From the NCBI GenBank assembly GCA_904066235.2, contig CAJFCV020000004.1, positions 5,270,001 through 5,334,000 on the forward strand: a DNA stretch of 64,000 nt, given 5' to 3'. Numbering within the stretch: position 1 is the stretch's first letter; each line of letters starts with the position of its first letter. A model generated the notes under the pieces. The model had not been told where the DNA came from. It did not search any database and saw only the letters and a list, made by a program, of their open reading frames with translations. Below are positions 47,354-59,917 of this stretch, in pieces. This DNA is from Bursaphelenchus xylophilus (taxonomy: Eukaryota; Nematoda; Chromadorea; Rhabditida; Aphelenchoididae). The translations under genes and the position numbers were made by a program.

Positions 47354-48572
47354 GGTTCTGTAATAAATAAAAACAATTAGATAAACCCTTTCCACCGACA
47401 TCATCTCGCGACCATCGACGCGCCTATCCCAAAATCACGTATCACTTTAGTCGACAGTGTAGTCATTACGATTCTAAAGACGATAGAGCTCTAAAAAACA
47501 TTTTATGCGCTGCATAGTACACTGTAAGACTATTATCAAATTACACTAGCATTACAATAACATTTTATTTCAAAATCCCGCGAGTAAATGGTACCATTCA
47601 CAAAAAAAAAAGACTGAGGGAAAACCCCGAGGCATTGGGCAGATAAAATAAACGCGAAAGAGCAGAGTCCACCGCAGAGAACGAGCAGACCTCTAGACCC
47701 TCCCGATTCCAAACTCTGCCTCCCTTTTTCTTCCCCGAGACACGTTGAGTCGGAGGGAAAAGAAATATTCATCTCATGACGTTTGAGGCGACCGGAAACG
47801 AAATCAACAGCTGAATCTCTGATCCGGGTGATCAACGCGGGCACCCCAGTACGCTGAACCCAATAAGAGACATAAGCGGTCATTTAAATGAGTCTTGGCA
47901 ATTAAGGAGAGCGCTGAAAGCACTGTAAGCGATTACTTATTGCAATAAAATACTAGTGGTCCTTTAATATCATCCCCTCAAGCTAAACTCCACCCCATAC
48001 AAAAAACAATTCGGAAAAGAAAGTATATGTTGATACAGATATCACCGACCTGATCAAAGAACGAGATCGGCGAAAACAACCCCAGAAAGTATCAAATGGA
48101 AAAAGCTAGCAAAGGGAATGATCGCGAACTCTGAAGCATCTTGCAATCAATTTTATGCGTAAAAAGCACCAAAACAATTTTTGCGAAATTCGGATAAGCA
48201 GCAAAATCCACCAAAAACCCAGCAGTCGATCACAAACTTAAAACGAAGCATAAAACCTGAGCTCGAGAATGTTTAAGACCTCATGAGGGCGTCCAGCCGA
48301 CCCGTGAACTTGTGACGTTAGCTTCTCCTCTCCTAAGGACCCCCACATATTTCAAAAAAACAACGAGAGGGCCGTTCCTTTAATCTGACGACATCATTTG
48401 TTTGCATATTGTTGTGGTTGAATTAAGCCTACAAAATGGTCTTGCGCATTGATCCAGGAAAAACAATGATTCCTTACAGTTTTAAAACAAGCCCGGGCAA
48501 AGCCACCTACATTCAATACAGATAAAATATTTATCTCCAATTTCCCCGCTTGTTAAAAATGTACAAAAAACT
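47354..48572. other. Intergenic, no supported gene
   Basis: A minus-strand frame at 47536-47883 (115 codons, hydrophobic middle) starts with ATG but has no domain and no splice link. The rest is A-rich. Confidence 0.4.
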
Positions 48573-49138
<566 letters not shown>

Positions 49139-49386
49139 TTTACCAAAAATTTCCAAAAAATATTGCTTCTAAAATAAACGAAATGCAACTATAGCTTCGA
49201 AATGTCACTATTGATCCAACAGTTCTCATCCTTGAAGTGCATGATCAGGAATGGTCATTGTGGTAAACTAACTGTAAAACATTTTGGGCTAGGAGAAGAC
49301 TTAGTTGATAGAAGTAATAAGACTGATAAGTCCAAGAATAGTTTATCTCCTATTTGAGGTGTTTTATATGCATTACTGCAATAATA

Positions 49387-50682
49387 CAGGGTGACAAATA
49401 AAAAATGCAACTTTTTTTCAGGGGTCCTGCCGCGAAAACTTTTAGGTTTAGGAAAATGTTGTTCATACCATTAAACTCTCCGTGTTTTTTTGTCCTAGTC
49501 TCTCAATTTTCATACCCATATCGGTTGATTAACATGTTTGTTTCGAGTCTAATACAGAGGGACCCCGATTTTAAACGTGTCACGAGAAGAAAAAGGACAG
49601 TGAAAGATTGCTAAATTGGTCGGTGTAGGAAAACCTGTCGTACGAAAAGCCAGCAAACGATTCAACGAGCTTGGCCACGGTGGTAAGTGTTTAGAAATTA
49701 GAAGGAAGCGCATCTTGAAGACTTCTGCCAACCTTGAGACCATCAAAAAGCGAGTGAAGCAAAATCTGATGGTGTCCATGAAGAAAATTGCCCGGGAGAC
49801 CGGCATCAAGAGAACAGCGGATCGACGAATGGTCATCAATGTACCGTAGAGCAAGCCTTACAAGCTCCAAAAAGCTTAGCGCCTCACGGAACACTACAAG
49901 CAAGCACGGCTAAAAAAATGTCGAAAACTCAACCGTCGCGCCGCAGCTCAGCGATGAGAGAAGGTCCTGTTCGCGGATGAGAAATATTTCAACACCGAGC
50001 AGGCCTACAACCACCAGAATTGCAGGAGTTGGACTGTTGAGAGTCAAAAACCATCCGCCATTTTTGAACCCAGTAAAAATCCGACCTCTCATGGCCTGGG
50101 GCAAAGTCTTGCGCCAGCGGCGTGATATCCTTGGTTTTCCTTGGTTTTCTTGGATAAAGGGGTCAGAACCAAACCGATAAGTCTACCAGCGGCATTTTGT
50201 ACACCACCGTGATTCCGTGGGCTCAGTAGCACTTTGGCGGTTCAAAACGGACATCGTAGCAAGATTGCGCCATCATCCATAAAGCAAAAAAGACGCAAGG
50301 CCAGGAAAGGACCTGTTTTCCCGATTTTATGTGGTCTGCGAAATGGCCGCCTACTCGCTGGATCTGAATCCGGTGGACTATGTTTTTTGTTTAGTTAAAA
50401 GTCAGTACCTCTAGTTCACGCCAAAAAAGTTTGGAGTCGCTAATTGATCGCTGCGGTAAGAACGGGACCGATTTCCCCAAAAAAAGCTTCGGCGAATCGC
50501 CCAAAATTTAAAGTCACGTTTTGAGCTCTATCTCGGGGCCAAGAACAGCCACTTTGAAACTGGCTGAGCATACTATTAACAATGCTCTATGTTACTGATA
50601 TTCACCGTTACTTTGGTTAAGTTTGGTGTTTTAGACAAAATATGGCCATAAATATGAGTTGCATTTTTTCTTTGTCACCCTG
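49387..50682 (+). mobile_element. Decayed Tc1/mariner element, 1.3 kb
   Basis: Inverted ends CAGGGTGACAAATAAAAAAT (49387) and ATTTTTTCTTTGTCACCCTG (50682) are flanked by TA on both sides. The plus strand carries a transposase relic: a basic HTH region (SANLETIKKRVKQNLMVSMK, KKIARETGIKRTADRR), then, across frameshifts and stops, CRKLNRRAAAQR, LFADEKYFNTEQAYNHQN and later fragments. Length is full for a mariner, so the copy decayed by point mutation rather than deletion. Confidence 0.88.
49549..50600 (+). pseudogene. Tc1/mariner transposase pseudogene
   Basis: Reading-frame pieces run from about 49549 (QRDPDFKRVTRRKRTVKDC, stop) through 49616-49849 (DNA-binding domain) to about 50590. Multiple in-frame stops (for example at 49847 and 49878) and frame changes break it. 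The first catalytic aspartate survives in FADEKYF at about 49970. No functional product is expected. Confidence 0.82.
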
Positions 50683-51172
50683 TAGCAAAAATTTTGGATG
50701 ATTTATTTATTTTAGGGACAAAACCGTCCTGGGGACAGAACCGGTCTGGGGACAAACAGACCCGAAGAAAGTGGGGACAAAAACGTCCCATACGTTGAAA
50801 AATGTGCCGGTATTGGCCTCGCGACATTACGTAAGCCGATGTTGCAAAATTCTTTGACCAACTAGCCAATCGGTCGAAATAACAGTCAAAGAGCCGGGAT
50901 CCGCTAGCAGAATGGATTTTAAAGGATTCGAAACCTCCTTCTTCTGTTTTCTGTTTCTGTGTTTTTAAACATACATTTGACAATTATTTGAAGCACACTA
51001 TTAAATCTCTTCTCATTTTGATCCGCATTGGAGACCTTCAGTAGTTGCGGGAGACTTGAAGAATCCGTGTTTTTTTGTGACTGTTGGAAATTAGTGAATT
51101 TTGTGAATTGTCATAAAAATTTATTGTATAAATAACTGTACATATCATTTTGCTACTCGTATCGGGTTGAAT
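50683..51172. other. Intergenic; contains a short tandem motif
   Basis: No gene. 50715-50789 has four imperfect copies of a ~16-bp unit, GGGGACAAAACCGTCC-like, immediately outside the mariner's right end. Confidence 0.5.
50715..50789. repeat. Short imperfect tandem repeat
   Basis: Units at 50715, 50731, 50748 and 50773 each begin GGGGACA(A/G)A or GGGACAAAA, followed by AC-CG-TC variants. The copies are degenerate. Confidence 0.6.
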
Positions 51173-54100
51173 CTAAGGTCGGTGTAAGGTTGTTAGCTCC
51201 AGGACCTTCTCGTAGATGTACTCGATGTTACTCTGAAGATGATAAACGGTTAAACTCGGCTACCTATATTACCTGAGCTGTCCAGCAGCCACAGCGCCGT
51301 TCTCGGTATGCTGATAGGAATTGGAGGACATCCACGAATCGTTCTTGCTCTAGTTGACAGGCAGCACTCTGTAAAGCACAGACTACGTAGGGCATGGCGC
51401 TGTTGGATGGGTCGATGAATAGCATCTGACAGCGATGACAATCAATCAATTGGTCTTGGATCCGCTCCAACTCGGTCCAGGTGTGAAGCTCGAGGTCTGC
51501 TGGCTTCAGCCTGACAATCCGTATGCATAACTGAAAGACATGTTTAAGGCCATAAGCACTATAGAACAGAAATATTTCATCGTTTTTTGACTTTATTACC
51601 TCTTCATTGCCTTTCTTCAGCAAAATATGCTCTTCATTTTGCTTCCTGACCACTAACTCGAATGAATCTGGCTGTATGCTGACAGTCTTCCTTCGGATTT
51701 GGACTGAATTTGAGTTGGATTCAGTTTTGGATCGATGGGGAACGGATCTGAAGAAGTCCCCGACCTCAGCGTCTGATCCAAACAAAACCGCAGTCTGGCA
51801 TTTCCTTTCCCATAAAAGATTCCAGAGATCAGAACATTCGCGAGACCAATTGCCGACGAGGAATTCGTCAGATCGATGGTATCCGGGAAGAACAACATAA
51901 CCAGGAGGAACTACACATTGCGGGATATCGGGACATCTACAGACTTCCTAAAGAAACAACCTAATTGATGTGTTTTTGGTTACTTCATATTGCATCTGAA
52001 GTCGGGTTCGGCCGTCAGGGAGCACTTGGTGATATAAAAACTTGAGGTAATTGGAGAAGTTGGGGACCGATTGACGGGTGATTCCATGTTTAATGAGTTC
52101 TCTGACAACTCGATGACAGAAAATGTATTGATCCTGAAAGGGAGTCGTCCTGCCCCATAAAGACCACTTACCAATGTCTGGACAAGCCGTTGTCTCTGTC
52201 TTCTGATGTGTTTTAGATGGCCGAATATATTGATATGATCACAGACCAGGAGATGCCTTCGCATACTGTCGATTAGAATGAACGAACCGGAACGGCCAAC
52301 TCCGGCGGAGCAATGGACAACAATCGGGCCATTGGATTGGATGTCAGCGACATAATTGAGGAATGATAAAAGAGGGAATACAGTCTTTGGGGTGCCATGA
52401 TCTGGCCAAGAAGTGAGATGAACTTGGTGCACCGTGCGTTCGGGCTGAAGGCCATGTTTTAATGTTTCATCCTCATAATCCAAACTTACCACAAAACATT
52501 TGCTCGACTTTAATGTCAATATCCTGTGAACAAAGTTGGCATTTGGCATTTCCGCTGTCAATGTTACGGTAAGATGACCGAAGACGAGAGGAGCTTTTGT
52601 TGAGCTCGGCCAGTATTGATCACATTTCCTCTGAGGTCTGGTTAATTCATTCTCGACAGACTTACCTTCCCGTCTTCGACTAAATTTGTAATAACTACAA
52701 TAACATTACACTTCTCCTGCCAAATCATGCCATAAAAGTCGTCAAAGGTGTGAGGTAATGGGGCTTGGGTTGCAATATATACATTTTTCTCTTCAACACT
52801 CTGAAAACGGGTTGCTGTAATCACATAGGATATTAATTAAAGCATAAGTCCTTTTAAATGGAAATTATTTCCTTCATATTGGATATGTTTGCATTTTGTT
52901 TGAAGGACATCTGGCGAAAGTATTAAAATGCCCTCCGGGCATGAAACGGGGCATAATAAAATGATTTATGATGCAATAATTTAGCTCGCGTACGGGATGC
53001 TCATAGAATAAATATTGGACTAGCCACACTCACATCAATGTAGTTAGCATTAATATAACCATCGTCGCTGTTAGAATCGATGATTTTGATTCTTGTTTTC
53101 TCCACGGCTCCAATGTTTCGGTATCTGTTCTTGAGTCTCTGATCCGAATTCATGATTTCTTCCAAGCTTTCTTCCGATTGGACTTCTGAATCAGCCTCGA
53201 TGTCCTGTTATAATAAGCATTTTTAAACCGTATCTTTTCTGAATTTGAATAATTTTTGATGAATTTGAGGTCCTTTATCTCCGCTTTTAAGAACTTTTCC
53301 CGGAGACTTTGAATTTCATTTGACCGATTTCGGGGTGTGGACCCTCAGGGGAATCAAAATAAAGTATCGTTTTGAGTACATCGGCCTCGCCCTCGCTTTT
53401 ATGTCTCTCTTTTCGGCACCAATTTGCATAATCTTATCGAATTAGAGCCTCCTCTCGACCTTCCGGCCATTTCTGTTGTCCCGAAAAAGTCCGTCCAAAT
53501 TCCGGAAGTCCATTCTTGAGAGGAATTGCCGATTCTCAGGCCAAAAACGGGTTCTAACTTTGGAAATAACAAAAACACATACGATTTTGTCAAGGATAAT
53601 ATTCAAACTGACCTCGAATTGTCGTCTAAACCCTTCATTCTCATTTCTGCTCATCTCAGTAAAGTATGTGTCAAAACGAGAAACAATAACGGCCGTGGAA
53701 CTTGTGGTTTCTGAAGTTTCAGTGTCTGTAAGCTGGGTTATGTCATCATTAAGCAAGCCAGGACACCCACAAAAAGCACGAAGAACAAGATAGAAACACT
53801 CACCGTAGACCAAAGACATTGTTTCCTGGCCTCCCTTCTCATCAGCCTTCTCCAAGATCTTCTTCACCCAACTACAACGACGTTTCATGAAGAATGTGAA
53901 GAGGAAAATCAAGATGACAAAAGATGCCATCATGGTGAGGATGAACAAAAGGGACACTCCCCTTGGCTTCCGCTCCACTCCAGCCATCGAAACCTTTTCG
54001 CAATTTTCGTTCTTGGGAGTGCAAATTGAAGATTGAACAACACATTTACCTACAAAGATATATTTAATTGTGAGGAATCAAACAGCTCACTTTGATCAAT

Positions 54101-57100
54101 TGTGAACACTTGGTGTTTGCTCAAGGCACTCTCAAAGAAGGTCAGATTACTGTATTTACTGCCAAGGACAGAAGTTAATCTGATCGAGTATTTCGTTCCG
54201 GGTTGAAGACCAGTTAACGCCATGGCGGAGTCCGTGGTGTTGTATACCTTGGTATTGGATTTGTTCTCGAGGAATATTTTGTAGAAAGAAATGGGAGATG
54301 ACTCGTTCGTCCAATGGACAAGAACATCGGTTCCACATTTGTAATCCACACCCGTAATTCGAGGGGGATTTGGCACTAAAATTAAAAAATGATTACTGTA
54401 ATTGAGGCCCTTTCGTTGCGAAAATTCGATCGGAAAGAAATAAAAACGGACATGCATAATCAGTTGTGACCGATACTGGTGCACTTTTGTCGCTTTCTCC
54501 CTTTGAGGTGGATGCGGTCAATGATATGCGATACGTGGTGGACGGATCCAGTTTAGTGAGGTTATAAGCGAATGTCTTCGAGGAGTCTTGGTTGACCATC
54601 AACCTGACCATCGAACAGGGAAGTTTCGAATTTACATTTTGAAAGTATATCTGATATGATACGACCCGGCCATTGGGTGTGGCTGGTTCCTTCCACAGAA
54701 TGAGTACAGTATCCCCGGTCAACGGGCGGACCTCAACTGATTCCGGAGGTCCCTCGGGAACTGAAAAGGAGAAGGTAATGGAATGGCCAAGTCTTTGTAA
54801 TTTACTTGAATCTTCAGTGTGGAAGTTAACAGTCTGTGCAGGGGAATATCCGAAGCCATTATCACTTTCGATGCTCAATTTGTAATCTGCATCTGGTTCC
54901 AAAGAGCAAAGGGATTGCCGGTGGTTCTTCACATACCACTCCCTCATCGCTCCCGATCCAATCCTATGCACCATGATTCTGAATCCAAGCACCGGTCTTC
55001 CATTATGATCTGTTGGAGCATTTCTCCAGACAACATCAACACAGCCAATGGTCCCATTGCGGAGAAGTTGGATCATCGGGGGTTCTCTTGGGGCCTCTCC
55101 CAAAGTTCGGAACACACTTTCAGGCCCGAATTCACTAGTCCCGGCTGGGTTCTCAGCTCGGACTGACAACCCATACCGAGTGTACGGTAACAGACTGTCG
55201 ATGACAGTAGTTGTCTGATTGTCCTTGGTGGTCACTACCCGCAATGACTCATCGTCCATTCGACTAAAGATAATTTTCTTTTCAGTGTTAAATTTAAAAA
55301 AGTTTATTTTTTAAAATGTTTGCTTACTTGACCAATATGGAATATCGTAAAACTGGTCGATGCGCGGCCCCGGCCGACTGGGTCCAGCTGATTGTTAGAC
55401 TATTTTCAGTGCTGGCCGTCAGTTGAGGCTTTGCAGGTGCTGGCGGACGAACTGAAATTGTCTTGATGATCGCTTTATCTACGTAGACGCTGTCATTTAC
55501 AGAATTTTATATTTCTTCAAAGTTTGTTCCTTGGACTTTATGCACATGTTGTTTCTCGGCGGTTAATTTTATTATGCAAATTAATGGTTTCGTGTTTTGT
55601 TTTGCGTTTTCTTGACCACCTAATCCGAACGGCGCCTAATCCTTTTTCTCCGCTTATGACCTCAAATTTCAGGTCAAGAACAAAGCACCGGCGTTTAATA
55701 ATTCGTGGCCGAAAAAAGGGGTCACCTAAGCAAGGCTCCAAGATTTTAGAGTCGAGCATTTTTGAGATATCATCCTAACTCATACTGTTTCGTAATTTAG
55801 AATTGGTCACTCGGTTCTGGGTATCTGCTGTAACTTTTCAGGGCCCCGTTGTATAAACCTCTTATCCTCGCATTCCCCGCCCATTTCCGTTCCCGTAATC
55901 AAATAACTCCGGGCCTAAATGGAAGATAGATTGGATGGTAAAATAGGGTCCGAGTGAAGTTATGTCATGACTGACGAATGTGTGGCCAGATGGCCAAGCG
56001 GCGTTCGCAAGAGAACCCAGCCGTGTTATGGCCGTATGCAAATGAAGCCGGTCTCACTTAAATGGCCCTGATGACCGATAGCCGAGTGAAGCCGGATTCG
56101 AAACGCCGCTACAAGTGGATGAGAAGGGAGGATAAAAGAAATGCCCCGGGACATCAATTTTAAAGTGCATTCGAAACAAGGAGATCATCAATTAAACAGA
56201 CTAAAGGAGGAACAAAAAGAGGACGGATCTGGCTAAATTAATACAAAGTAAACTCGTTTCTAGTATTTCAATATTCAGCACAACACTTACCCATTACTAA
56301 AACGGGAATGTTGATGCCAGTTTCGTCTTCTGCGAAGAGCGGGTCAGTCTCCAATCGACATCTGTAAATCCCCGAATCTTCTGGGAGAGCGGGGTTGATT
56401 TTGAGATCATAGAACGGCTTCTTGAGCTCATATCTTGTCCCAGCCACCCACCATTGTCGGCTGATATCTGTGACCACATCCTGCAAATAATTTCTCTGCT
56501 CTTTGCATAACATATTATACATGCCCTCTGATTCCCGGCTGTATACCCTTATTACCCATATGTCATCCATTTCAGTCCTGTGATTCATTTGCGTTTCTCT
56601 TATTAACTAAAGTAATATTGAGAAAGTAATACCAAGGCTGCTGCCATTTCCTGCGCATATTCAAAAAATACGAAAACAGTGTGTACACAAGAGCATGTAC
56701 CATGTCCCCGCGATGATATATTAATTAGAATGGCCCCTCGATAATTACTTTCCAATTAAAAAGAGACCTTTTTTGATGTCATGTCATATAAAGACAGGGC
56801 CTTGAATTTTTAGTTTCTTCGTTTCTTCGAATGACCGCCGCAATTTAACGCTTAGAACGCGCCGAGGCGAGTAAGTGCCCCAGGGGTTTGAGCGTAAAAA
56901 TGCGCGATTAAATGCGCGAAAGTAAAGAAAGCAGGTGCCAGAAGAAAACGGGGATATTCTGGGGTCTCGAATACCTCCATATCCAATTCTTTTTGATAAT
57001 TTATGTGAAGCTATGCTGAATGGATTACTACACAATCACAACCATAATTGTAAACTACATTGGCAGATGATAAATGAACAATTCCGACGTGTCGGTTACT

Positions 57101-57652
57101 GCTGTGGCAAGGAAATTTCCCTCTGTTCATAAATAATTCCGCCCGAGGCTATCAAAAGGCGAAGTCGATCGGCACGAAACCCGACTCCATCTTGTTGTTT
57201 TTTGGGGTGCAACGTTGCAGTATTCCCAGGCCCGACACGCATCGCCAGTCCTTTTTCACACCCCCAAAAAAGTTTTCTTTCATATGCAAATTCGGGCGCA
57301 TTTAGAGCCGGAAGGATTAGATTCCATTTAAAAACTTGCCAAGATATTTTTGGCCCATGGAAACGATAATGGTTTTATAAGACGAATACTTAATCTTTAA
57401 AGCAGTTGTAAAATAACTTACTTGCTGATAACTGGCAACCAAAGAGTCATCATGAAACCAGTCCAAGCGTCTAACTAGCTGGGGATTTTCAAAATCTGGG
57501 GCCATGTGTGTCCTCACCAGCAATTCTGCCGGTTCGCAACCCAACTCGATCGAAGTTCCATTCAGAATTCGGATTGTTGGCCGTTGCTGGGGCAAGGGCT
57601 GAGTGATTACTCCAAAAATGGAACCAAAAAGTAAAATAAAATAAAATATCAT
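51173..57652 (-). CDS. clr-1: Receptor-type protein tyrosine phosphatase, CLR-1-like
   Basis: Sixteen exons: 57652-57422, 56480-56291, 55451-55328, 55263-54806, 54760-54452, 54375-54091, 54049-53804, 53725-53613, 53204-53034, 52800-52666, 52630-52490, 52444-52172, 52133-51984, 51947-51600, 51530-51273 and 51232-51173; 1163 residues. Signal peptide ([17 protein letters not shown]), one Ig domain ([21 protein letters not shown]), about four FN3 repeats, a transmembrane helix (~563-587, [19 protein letters not shown]), a juxtamembrane FDTYFTEM...FRRQFE, then phosphatase D1 with WPDHG and [11 protein letters not shown] (catalytic Cys ~846), and D2. D2 has no HCxxGxxR, so it should be inactive. 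CLR-1 opposes FGF receptor (EGL-15) signalling in C. elegans; single-Ig architecture favours it over LAR/PTP-3. Intron 52445-52489 is 45 nt, in frame and stop-free. The donor after exon 5 (GTCCGT) is weak, so that junction is less certain. Confidence 0.9.
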
Positions 57653-59917
57653 GGCATCGTAGTTACATCATCATGACAATATTTGTGAATCTTCAAACTG
57701 AAACAAGACTTTTATCAATTTTAAAGTTTCATCGTTAAAAACGTAGTTGTGACATAATAATAAATAAGGTGAGGAGAGCAAAATAATGGCCTAGACTTAG
57801 TCCCAATTATCCGGTCATAAAACGCGAGAATAAAGTGATCTTAGCCATTACTCCACACCAAGTGACCGGTCAGAGGTCAAATGCTCAGCTTGAGACCTTA
57901 ATTTAGTTGGGCTTTCGTAGTCCTTGAGGTAGACCTCAAGAGCGGACAACGTCAGATTCCGGTCTCCCACCGTGAGCTCGGGTTAAAGTGGCTAAAGATG
58001 GATATTTACAGACGGTTATTGGGTTTCTATTTCCACAACTACGATTCGCTAGTTGTTAAATAAAGACAACAACATACTTATTATCATCCTTTATTTAAAT
58101 CCTAGAAATTTTCCATCCGAATCCACGTAGATCGCGCCCCCCCCCCTTCGCCTTTTCTTAAAGGCTCGAAAAATGGCCAGTGGAAAAGGCCATGCTCGAA
58201 AAAAGGGGCGTGGTCAAGATGGACGACAGACTTGCGCACCGTATGTATTATATGTAAGGGCTTTAAACGTCGCATTAGGCAGGTGTAAGATGACAGAGTG
58301 GGTAATGAGGAGCGGCCTTCGAACCCCCAATTAGACGGCCTTAAAGTCAGATTAGGCGCCCAGAATATGGAGCTGCTTTATTTTCGGTTTAAATGCCCTC
58401 AGGGCGGTTCGAAATGGGAACGTACTAAGCGAAGAGATTTTGTATCTATGGTAGTTAAAAGGGGGTTGGAAGGGATTAGGCTCGAATTAGAAAGGCCTTG
58501 ATTATCGAAGAATGAAGTCACAGAGGAATACTGATGCAAAGAGCATTCAGATACAGTCTTCATGCAAGCAAATTTTGGAATGAAAATAAAAGATTGCCAA
58601 AGAGGGTCGAAAAAAGTTCACAAACTTACGTCGAGCTTTTATAAAGTCATCAAAACGTTGAAACTCAAAAGTCAGCGCCGGAAATAACCGAAAAAACAAA
58701 AGAAATCAAAAGGAACCCAGCCGGAGACCTGCCTCTTTCCTGCCTCCATAAAGCTACGTACAACTTCAGGCACTTCTTTTTATTCGACTACCGGATTCAC
58801 AGTGGGACAGATAGGAGAAAAGCCGGACCCAAAAAACATTCACAAACCCCTGGACCAGACTTCCGATTCGGATTCTGGAGGACCGCGGGAACATGAAAAT
58901 AAACATTGGGAACGAGGGATTGATGAACGCAAAGAAGGGCGAGTTAATTAGCAGTTACACGGAACTCTCAGGGGTAACCAAACCCTCCTCTTTCACGGAA
59001 TTCTAACGGAGTTGCTGAGATAATTACAGTCTCCGAAGATCCGGGCAATCACAGCCAATTGGTTAATTCCAGAATTAAAAAAAAATCAAAAACATTACTG
59101 CCAAGAGATACTGAATTATAAGTCTCCCACTATATTACGAATCAAAAAGAACACCAGATTTTGAGTTGGCGTTCTCCACTTGTAATCACAAACACCTGGA
59201 AGATGTTCATAGACACGTGTCAGGTCTATTCCGCTCGGAAAACCTTGTATTAAATTATCTATTACATCAGTAATTAAAACGTTCCTAGAACGATGTTTCC
59301 ATAGATTTTGCGAGGATAATCCATCATAATCAACCTAGCCAAAATGACCCAAAAGAGGATTAGGAAGCACTCATCACATCCGGGAAATATTAGTCATCCT
59401 CGATTCAAATTAGGGCTAAATGAATCAAAGAATCCTTCGACGAGAGAAGGCCATAAAGGACAAGAAAAAGAGCTGTTCCACATCTTCCTATTCTTATATT
59501 TACAAGCCTATGACAACATGACTATGCACTTAAGGAGCGGCGAAACAATCCCCGCAAGGTCCTCGAAAAGTGCGAAAAAAGAAGCGCCGAAGATGGGCAC
59601 GGAATTGTTATACTCGAGGAACAATCCACGGCCACAAGAGTTCGGGGTGGCCAAGGCTTTGTGGAGTAATTTTTATGAAACCAAATCAATCACTTCTTAA
59701 TCGTTTCCAGCCTATAAAACGTTTTGCCCCGACTCGGGCGTTATATTAACATCAGATGGCACGGGTGAGGGAGTGCTCTAATCCCCAATCAGTATTTTTG
59801 TAACTAACTTCTCCGTAAGTTGAAGAGTAACTATTTTATTTATTTTTAAACATAAACTCATGTGCCGAACGATAATGAAAATAAAATAGGAACAACGAAA
59901 AAAGGTTATCATAATTA
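57653..59917. other. Intergenic, 2.3 kb, no gene seen
   Basis: Plus-strand frames at 58298-58501 and 59344-59700 lack domains and splice support. This is the likely promoter region of the receptor phosphatase plus the 3' flank of the CCAR gene. A C-run (58138-58147) and A-rich stretches are the only notable compositional features. Confidence 0.45.

Noticed and set aside
47536..47883. 115-codon minus-strand frame upstream of the unrecognised small gene
   Set aside because: No domain, no splice connection to 47353, and skewed composition; could be a 5' UTR frame but not supportable as a gene.
55981..56115. tRNA-like sequence: TGGCCAAGCGG (A-box like) and GGATTCGAAAC (B-box like)
   Set aside because: The spacing is about 100 bp and no cloverleaf with a pairing acceptor stem could be drawn; it also lies inside a receptor-phosphatase intron.
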